A stretch of DNA of 64,000 nucleotides from Anaeromyxobacter oryzae. GTDB taxonomy: Bacteria; Myxococcota; Myxococcia; Myxococcales; Anaeromyxobacteraceae. The stretch's first letter is position 1; every line of letters begins with the position of its first letter. Below, piece by piece: positions 54,337 to 61,700 of the stretch. The stretch spans positions 186,001 to 250,000 of the forward strand of contig NZ_AP025591.1 in NCBI RefSeq assembly GCF_023169945.1. Direction: 5' to 3'. The notes under the pieces are model-generated. The model was not told the origin of the DNA, made no database searches, and saw nothing but the letters and a program-made list of their open reading frames with translations. The position numbers and the translations under genes were made by a program.

Positions 54337-55299
54337 GTGCGCCAGCTCCTCGTCATCCTGTTCTGCGTCATCGGCATCGGCGTGCTCGAGGGGACGCGGC
54401 AGCTCGTCCGCTGGTCGCGCGAGCGGCGGCGGGACGAGCTGAAGCGCCGCCTCGAGGCCGTCGCCGGCGATCGCTCCGGCGCCGGCGCGACGCTCCTCCG
54501 CAGGGACCGGCTGGCGGCGACCCCCTGGCTCGACGCCTTGCTGCGCCACGTGCCGCTCGCGATCCGGGCCGAGAAGCTGCTCTCGCAGGCGGACTCCCGG
54601 CTGACCGTCGCGCAGCTGTTCTCCCTGACCGCGCTCGCCCTGTGCGCCGGCGTGGCCGTCGCCGCGGTACTGCGCCTCGGGCTCCTCCTGGGCGTCATGT
54701 TCGGGCTCGCCTCCACGGCGGTCCCCTACCTGCTCCTCGTCCTCGCGCGGACGAGCCGGAGCCGGAAGCTCAGCGAGCAGCTCCCCGAGGCTCTCGACAT
54801 GATGTCCCGGTCGCTCCGCGCCGGGCACGCGCTCACCTCGGCCTTCCAGATCGTCGCGACCGAGATGCCCGACCCGGTGTCGATCGAGTTCGGCCGCGCC
54901 TTCGAGTCGCAGCGGCTGGGGCTCCCGGTCCACTCCGCGATCGTCCAGATGACGGAGCGCGCACCCGGAAACCGGGACCTCAAGATCTTCGCCGTGTCCG
55001 CGGTGATCCAGCGCGAGACCGGCGGCAACCTCGCCGAGATCCTCGGGAACATCGCCGAGACGATCCGGGCCCGCTACCGGTTCTACGGCAAGCTCCGCGC
55101 CCTCACCGCAGAGGGTCGTGCGTCCGGGATCATCCTCGGCGCGCTCCCGATCCTCATGGCGCTCATCCTGCGAATCGTCAACCCGACGTACTTCCTGGTC
55201 CTCCTCTCCCCCACGGGCCAGCTCATCCTCGCGTTCGCCGCCGGGATGTGGCTCATCGGTGTGGTCTGGCTCGTCATGCTCACGCGGGTGGACATCTGA
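54337..55299 (+). CDS. tadB: Tad inner-membrane platform protein TadB
   Basis: 320 aa with a T2SF domain (LPEALDMMSRSLRAGHALTSAFQ) and three to four helices. GTG start three bases after the cpaF stop. Partner of TadC. Confidence 0.9.
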   Translation: MRQLLVILFCVIGIGVLEGTRQLVRWSRERRRDELKRRLEAVAGDRSGAGATLLRRDRLAATPWLDALLRHVPLAIRAEKLLSQADSRLTVAQLFSLTALALCAGVAVAAVLRLGLLLGVMFGLASTAVPYLLLVLARTSRSRKLSEQLPEALDMMSRSLRAGHALTSAFQIVATEMPDPVSIEFGRAFESQRLGLPVHSAIVQMTERAPGNRDLKIFAVSAVIQRETGGNLAEILGNIAETIRARYRFYGKLRALTAEGRASGIILGALPILMALILRIVNPTYFLVLLSPTGQLILAFAAGMWLIGVVWLVMLTRVDI

Positions 55300-55310
55300 C
55301 GGAGGACGCC

Positions 55311-56273
55311 GTGCACCTCGACCCGCTCGCGCTCCAGATCGCATCCCTCGCCGTCGCAGCCTTCACCGCGCTGGTGCTCGGCCTCGCCTCCTTCCGGACT
55401 CGCAGGCACGCCCTCGCGACACGGCTCGCCGAGTTTGCGCAGGGCACCGCGAGCCCGTTCGCGCCGGCGCAGGCGGTGCCCGCCACGCCGACGCAAGCCG
55501 GCGCGCTTCGCCGCGCGCTGGCGTCCGTGGCGTGGCTCGCGCGGCCGTCGCGGCGCGAGGAGCTCGTCAGGCTGGAGTCGCGTCTGCAGCAGGCGGGCAT
55601 CCGCGGCGCGAGCTCGGTCACGGCCTACCTCGCGACGAAGATCGCCCTGCCCACGGGCTTCCTCGGTGCCCTGCTCCTGTACAACGCGAGCAAGGCCGAC
55701 CACATCGAGCCGGTGTTCGTCGTCGGCGTGGTCGTGTTCGCGGCGGGATTCTACCTGCCGGACCTGTGGCTCTCGTCGCGCACCCGCAGCCGGCAGACCC
55801 AGATCGAGCGCGCGTTGCCGGACGCCCTGGACCTCCTCGTGACCTGCGTCGAGGCGGGGCTCGGGCTCGACGCAGCGCTCCAGCGCGTCGCCGACGAGAT
55901 CCGGCTCGCCTGGCCGGAGCTGTCCGGCGAGTTCCGGACGACGTTCCTGGAGGTGAAGGCGGGCATGCCGCGGATCGAGGCGTTCCGACGACTCGCCGCG
56001 CGCACGGGCGTGCGCGACCTCAAGTCGCTCTCCGCCACCCTCACGCAGACGGAGATCTTCGGCACGAGCGTCGCGATCGCGCTGCGCGTCCAGGCGGAGG
56101 GGATCCGCGTGCGGCGCATGCAGCGTGCCGAGGAGAAGGCGGCGTACGTCGGCGTCAAGATGACGCTTCCCCTGGTGCTCTGCATCCTGCCGAGCCTCAT
56201 GGCGATCATCGTCGGGCCGGCGATCATCAACATCGCGCAGCAGCTGCTGCCGTGGCTGGGAGGCAAACGATGA
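55311..56273 (+). CDS. tadC: Tad inner-membrane platform protein TadC
   Basis: 320 aa. T2SF domain (LPDALDLLVTCVEAGLGLDAALQRVADEI) and helices at both ends. GTG 55311 follows GGAGG by five bases. Same length as TadB, consistent with an old duplication. Overlaps tadD by ATGA. Confidence 0.9.
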   Translation: MHLDPLALQIASLAVAAFTALVLGLASFRTRRHALATRLAEFAQGTASPFAPAQAVPATPTQAGALRRALASVAWLARPSRREELVRLESRLQQAGIRGASSVTAYLATKIALPTGFLGALLLYNASKADHIEPVFVVGVVVFAAGFYLPDLWLSSRTRSRQTQIERALPDALDLLVTCVEAGLGLDAALQRVADEIRLAWPELSGEFRTTFLEVKAGMPRIEAFRRLAARTGVRDLKSLSATLTQTEIFGTSVAIALRVQAEGIRVRRMQRAEEKAAYVGVKMTLPLVLCILPSLMAIIVGPAIINIAQQLLPWLGGKR

Positions 56274-57094
56274 GCCGCCGCTCCGGGACCACCCGCCTCG
56301 CCCGCGGGGCTCCGATGCTCCTCGCGGTCTTGCTCGCCGCCTGCGCCGGGGCGGGCGGGCCCCGCCCCGACGTCGTCGGCGCGCAGCGCGAGCTCGCCGG
56401 CGAGCTGATCGCGCGCCGCGACTACGCCCGGGCGTTCGCGGTGGCCGACGCGCTCTGCCGTGCCGAGCCCAAGCGGGCCGACGGGTACCTGCTGCGCGGG
56501 ATCATCTACAGGGAGCAGGGCCTGTATCCGGAGGCGGAGGGCGACCTCAAGGAGGCGGTCCGGCTCGACCCGAAGTCCGCCCGGGCACACTCGGCGCTCG
56601 CGGTCCTGTACGACTCCCGGAACGGCGCGGAGGACGCGCTCGAGCACCACCGGCGCGCCGCGGACCTGGAGCCCACGACCGCGGCGTACCTCAACAACCT
56701 GGGGTTCTCGCTGTTCGCCCACGGGCGCGCCCGGGAAGCCGTGGAGGTCTTGCGGCGAGCGGCCCGCTCGGCCCCCGCCGACCCGCGGATCCGCAACAAC
56801 CTGGGCTTCGCGCTGGCGGCGGTCGGGGACCTCACCCACGCCGCCGAGCAGTTCGCCTACGGCGGGACGCCCGCCGAGGCGAAGACGAACCTCGGCTGGG
56901 CCTACGAGCGCCGCGCCGCGCTCCCCCAGGCCTACGATCTCTACGTCGAGGCGCTGCGCCTCGACCCGGGAGCGGCCGCCGCCCGGAAGAACCTCGCCCG
57001 CGTCGCGAAGGATCTCGGCCGCGAGATCCCGCCGGACGTGTCGCCGTCGGCCGCGACGCCGGCCGCGGCGGCCGGCACGCCGCCGGGCGCATGA
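56270..57094 (+). CDS. tadD: TPR lipoprotein TadD
   Basis: 274 aa. Lipobox LLAAC, then about five TPR units (RADGYLLRGIIYREQGLYPEAEGDL, AAYLNNLGFSLFAHGRAREAVEVL). It acts as outer-membrane pilotin or scaffold for the secretin. Confidence 0.89.
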   Translation: MSRRSGTTRLARGAPMLLAVLLAACAGAGGPRPDVVGAQRELAGELIARRDYARAFAVADALCRAEPKRADGYLLRGIIYREQGLYPEAEGDLKEAVRLDPKSARAHSALAVLYDSRNGAEDALEHHRRAADLEPTTAAYLNNLGFSLFAHGRAREAVEVLRRAARSAPADPRIRNNLGFALAAVGDLTHAAEQFAYGGTPAEAKTNLGWAYERRAALPQAYDLYVEALRLDPGAAAARKNLARVAKDLGREIPPDVSPSAATPAAAAGTPPGA

Positions 57095-57111
57095 ACCAAC
57101 TGGAGGGGACC

Positions 57112-57429
57112 ATGCGGACCATCCCGCTGTCGTTTTCGCTCACGCTCGCGCTCGGCGTCGCCGCCTGCTCCGGCGACCGCCACCTCTCGGCTCACCACTC
57201 CGAGTCCTACGTCAAGGCGTTCTCCGCCCAGGCGCAGCGAACCGGCCAGCCGGCCGCGGCGGTGAGCGGCCTCGACGCGCAGGAGGCGGCGATCACGACG
57301 GACAACTACCGGAGCACGCTCGTCCCGAAGAACGGCCGGGTGAACGTGACCCCCGAGCCCTACGTGATCGTCGCTCCGCCGTCGCGCGAGCAGCCGATGC
57401 GGCCCGCGCCCTCCGTCCCGAGGGAGTGA
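57112..57429 (+). CDS. Small lipoprotein in the tad operon
   Basis: 105 aa. TGGAGGGG lies three bases before ATG 57112, which begins a signal peptide with lipobox VAAC; an ATG at 57091 overlapping the tadD stop is less likely. The mature part is Gln/Ala/Thr-rich and ends in Pro/Arg; it includes NYRSTLVPKNGRVNVTPEPYVIV. No family recognised. Its place in the operon suggests an envelope accessory of the pilus. Confidence 0.75.
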   Translation: MRTIPLSFSLTLALGVAACSGDRHLSAHHSESYVKAFSAQAQRTGQPAAAVSGLDAQEAAITTDNYRSTLVPKNGRVNVTPEPYVIVAPPSREQPMRPAPSVPRE

Positions 57430-57432
57430 GCC

Positions 57433-58701
57433 ATGCGCTCTGGCGAGCACGGATCGACCGGGGTCGTCGTCGCCATCGTCCTCGTCCTGCTCTGTGGGTT
57501 CGTCGCGCTGTCCCTCGACGTCGGCCACCTGCTGGCCGTCCGGGGTGAGCTCCAGAACGGCGCGGACGCCGCCGCCCTGGCGGGCGCGAAGCGGCTGAAC
57601 GGGACGAACGACAACTTCGAGCTCGCGGGGGCGCGCGCCGACGCGGAGAACTACGCCCGGGCCCACCCGACCGACAGGTACGACGTGGAGCCCAGGACGG
57701 TCGAGCTCGGGGCGTGGGTGGAGCCCGGGCACACCTGCGGCGAGGTGGGGGGGATCCAGGCCGGCGCGACCAACCCGGACGGCTACCGGTTCTGCGCGAT
57801 CAGCGGGACCACGGCCGCGGACGCGGCGAACATCAATGCGGTCCGGGTCGTCGCGGCCAGGGTCGGGGCGGCCGGCGGAGCCGGGGGCGGCGAGGTGCCG
57901 GTCGTGTTCGGGCGGCTCGTCGGGAACTCCGGGACCCAGGAGGTCGACGCCGAGGCCATCGCATTGAGTGGCGGCCCATGCAGTCAACAATCCTGCGATC
58001 TTCCGTTCGTGCTCCGGAAAGGCTGCATCTTCGCGAACAACCAGCTGCGCTGCGGGAGCAGATACTTCATCGGCCTCAGCCCCCAGCCGGAGGACACCGC
58101 CGGGATCACGAGCCTGAACGGAGTGGATGCCGCGAACGGGAGCCTCGCCTGCGACATCCTTCGCGACGGCGCGCAATGCGCCAAGCGCGGAGAGATGATC
58201 AACAACCAGGACGGCCAGGACGGGATGACGACTCATTGCGACAAGATCTGCCCGTACGGCAAGGGGCCCCGGAACGTCTGCGAGGAGATTCGCTGGAAGG
58301 CGGATACGGGCAACGGCGCCTCGTCCACATGCGACGGAAGCCTGGCCGTGAACGCCGACGGCGTCCCGCTCTGGCTCGGACAGGTGCCGATCGTGGTCTA
58401 CCCCGGGGAGAGCGAGACCACCTGCGGCGGCGCGGATCACTACAACCAATCCGCCGAGATCGTGACGTGGGCGACGGTGGGCGTCGTGAGCGCGCGCTGC
58501 GAGCCCTTCAACATCCTCCCCCCGAACAGGGTGCCCATGACGAAGATCTGCGACGACGAGCAACTGAGGCTCGACCCTGCATCGAAGGGCGGGTTCTGCA
58601 TCGCGATCCAGCTCTTCTGCGATCAGGAGGACCCGAAGGCCACGAGCGTCGGATGCCTCTGGGCGGGGACTTCACCTTATGCGTTGAGGCTGGTGCGCTG
58701 A
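57433..58701 (+). CDS. tadG: TadG-like pilus protein with Cys-rich C-terminal region
   Basis: 422 aa. The N-terminal TadG/TadE-type segment HGSTGVVVAIVLVLLCGFVALSLDV, then LQNGADAAALAGAKRL, a hallmark of Flp-associated TadG. The rest is periplasmic with about 20 cysteines from residue 185 on, unlike the usual von Willebrand A domain. Several disulfides are likely. ATG 57433 lies three bases after the preceding stop. Confidence 0.83.
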   Translation: MRSGEHGSTGVVVAIVLVLLCGFVALSLDVGHLLAVRGELQNGADAAALAGAKRLNGTNDNFELAGARADAENYARAHPTDRYDVEPRTVELGAWVEPGHTCGEVGGIQAGATNPDGYRFCAISGTTAADAANINAVRVVAARVGAAGGAGGGEVPVVFGRLVGNSGTQEVDAEAIALSGGPCSQQSCDLPFVLRKGCIFANNQLRCGSRYFIGLSPQPEDTAGITSLNGVDAANGSLACDILRDGAQCAKRGEMINNQDGQDGMTTHCDKICPYGKGPRNVCEEIRWKADTGNGASSTCDGSLAVNADGVPLWLGQVPIVVYPGESETTCGGADHYNQSAEIVTWATVGVVSARCEPFNILPPNRVPMTKICDDEQLRLDPASKGGFCIAIQLFCDQEDPKATSVGCLWAGTSPYALRLVR

Positions 58702-58761
58702 TCGGGGATCGCGGCGGGCCCGAGCGCGTGCACCCGGGCCCCTGCGGACAGAGGGGGTCGA

Positions 58762-61700
58762 ATGAGGCCGGCGTCCTTCGTCGCGCTCTGCGCGACGTCG
58801 TTGCTCGTGTCTTCCGTTCCGCTCGACGGCCGTGCCCAGACCGTCTCTCCCGTGGACCTCACCGCGCTCGCGGGGCCCTCGCCCCAGCAGGCGCCCGACG
58901 TCGCCTTCGACGGGGCGACGTACCTCGTCGTCTGGGAGGAGGGCGCGACGGTCTGGGGCGCGCTCCTGGACGCCGGGGGCACCGTCGTCGCGCAGCGGTT
59001 CCAGCTCGCGCCTCCGGCGGCGCCGGGCGCGGCGCAGGCGACGCCGGCCGTCGCCGCGGCGAGCGGGGGCGGCTTCCTCGTCGTCTGGGCCGAGGCCGGC
59101 CCCGCGGACTGGGACGTCCGGGCGGCGCGCGTGTCCTCGAGCGGACAGGTGCTCGACCCGTCGGGCTTCGACGTGTCGACGGTCTCGGAGCCCGCGGCGG
59201 GCCCGGCGCCGGGTCCGCAGGAGCGCCCGGCGGTCGCGGCGCTCGGCAGCGAGTTCCTCGTCGTGTGGCAGGACGGCCGGAACGATCCCGCGACGCCGGC
59301 GATCATGGGCGCCGTGGTCCGGATGGACGGGACGCTTCCGCTCCCGGACGGGGTCGCCGTCTCGCAGCAGGCGAGCGCGCACCGCAGCCCCCGCGTGGCA
59401 TCGAACGGCGCGGACTGGCTCGTCGCATGGGAGGACGTGCCGCTCGCCGGGACCGCGGACGTGGTCGCCGCGCGGGTGAGCGCGGCGGGCGCGGTCTCCC
59501 CGGAGTCCACCGTCTCCGGGGCGGCCGAGGATCAGCTCGCCCCGGTCGTCGCCTCGAACGGCGGCGGCTACCTCGTGGCGTGGAGGGACGCGCGCAGCGG
59601 CGCCTGGGAGCTGACCGCGGCGCGCCTCGACGACACGGGCGTGCTCGACCCGGCCGGCGTCCCGCTCGCGGCCGCCGGCGCCGGCGCGCCGCTCGCGGTC
59701 GCGAGCGACGGCATCGGCTACCTCGCAGTGTACCAGCGCGCCGGGGCCGGCGCGTTCGGCGCGCGCATCCGCGCCACGCCGTCCGTCGGCGCGGAGTTCG
59801 CGGTCGACGCCGCGGCCGCGTCCCCGGGGCAGGGGCTCGCCTTCGCCGGATACGGCCGCTACCTCGCCGTCCACCGGGTCGCCGCGGGGGGCGTCGCGCG
59901 GCTCGCCGCCGCCTTCGTCACGACCACGGAGCGGCTCGACGTGGCCGTCCAGGGCACGGCCGGCTCGGTGACGTCGACTCCCCCGGGCATCGACTGCGGG
60001 CCGACCTGCTCCGCGGACGTGGAGACGGGGGCGACCCTCACGCTCACCGCGACGGCGAGCGCGGGCTCCGCGTTCGCGAGCTGGTCCGGGTGCACGCCCC
60101 TCTCCGGGACGAGCTGCACGCTCACGATGACGGCGAGCGCGTCCGTGACGGCGAGCTTCGCCGCGGCGCTCCCCGGGACGCCGGGCGTCCCGACGTACCG
60201 CAACGTGGGTACCGCCTCGGTCTCCGTCGACTGGACGGCGGCCCCCGACGCGACGAGCCACGAGCTGGAGCGCGCCGGCGACGCGGGCGGCGCGCCCGGC
60301 GCGTTCCAGGTCGTGTTCGCGGGCGCCGCGACCTCCTTCGACGACGGCGGGCTGTCGCCGAACACACCTCACTGGTACCGGGTCCGCGGCCTGAACGGCG
60401 CCGGCGCCGGGACGTTCGGCTCGGCGACCAGCGTGACCACGCTCCCCGGCGCGCCGGGGGCCCCGAGCCTCACGGGCGTGACGGCGACGAGCGTGACGCT
60501 GAACTGGAACGCGCCGGAGGGTGGCGCCCCGCGCTACCTCATCGAGCGCCTCGCGCCCGCGGGATCGTGGACGGCGATCGCGTCCGGCGTGACGGCGACG
60601 ACCCACGTCGACGCCGGCCTCGCGCCGAACGCGACCTACGCGTACCGCGTCCGCGGCGAGAACGCGACGGGCAGCGGCCCGGCGTCTGCCCAGGCGACCG
60701 CGACGACGCTCGCGGACGCCCCCGGGACGCCGACCTTCGCAGCGATCGACGCGACGAGCGTGACGGTGAGCTGGACGGCGCCGGCGGGCGGCGCGAGCGG
60801 CTACGATCTCGAGCGCGGCCCAGCCGCCTCGGGTCCCTTCGCGGCGATCGCGGCGGGGATCGGGGCGACGAGCGCGATCGACACGGGCCTCGGCGCGGCG
60901 ACGACGTACTGGTATCGCGTCCGCGCGTACGGCGCGGGTGGCGTCCCGGGCACGTACTCGGCCGCGGCGTCCGTGCTCACGCGCCCGGCCGCGCCGGGCG
61001 CGCCCGTCGTCGCCACGGTGAGCGACGCGTCCCTCGCCGTGAGCTGGACGGCGGTGGCCGGAGCGACGGGGTACCGGCTCGAGCAGGCGGCGAGCGCGGC
61101 GGGCCCGTGGACGCTCGTGGCGGCGGGCCTCACGGCGGCCAGCCACACCGTCACCGGGCTCGCGGCGAACGCGAGCTACTGGTACCGGGTCTGCGCGACG
61201 AACGCCACGGGCGACGGCGCGTTCTCCCCGGCGGCGGCCGGGTCGACCCTCCCCGCCGCTCCCGGCGCACCCACGTTCACCGCGATCACGGCCACGAGCC
61301 TCACCGCGAGCTGGAGCGCGCCCGCGGGCGGCGCCGCGAGCTACGATCTCGAGCGGGCGACCTCCGCGACGGGGACGTTCACGCGCGTCGCGACCGGCGT
61401 GACGGGGCCGAGCGCGCCCGACGCGTCGCTCTCGACGGGGACGACCTACTGGTACCGCGTCCGTGCGGTGAGCGCGGCCGGCCCGGGCGCGTACTCCGCG
61501 ACCTCGCAGGTCATCACCCTCCCCGGCGCGCCCGGGACGCCCACGTTCAGCGCCATCGGCGCGGGCTCCGTGACGCTCGCCTGGGCCGCCGCCGCGGGCG
61601 GCGCGACCTACCTGGTCGAGCGGGCTCCCGACGGCGGCGCCGGCGCGCCCGGGACGTTCAGCCAGGTCGCGTCCGGCCTCACCGCGACCACCTGGACGAA

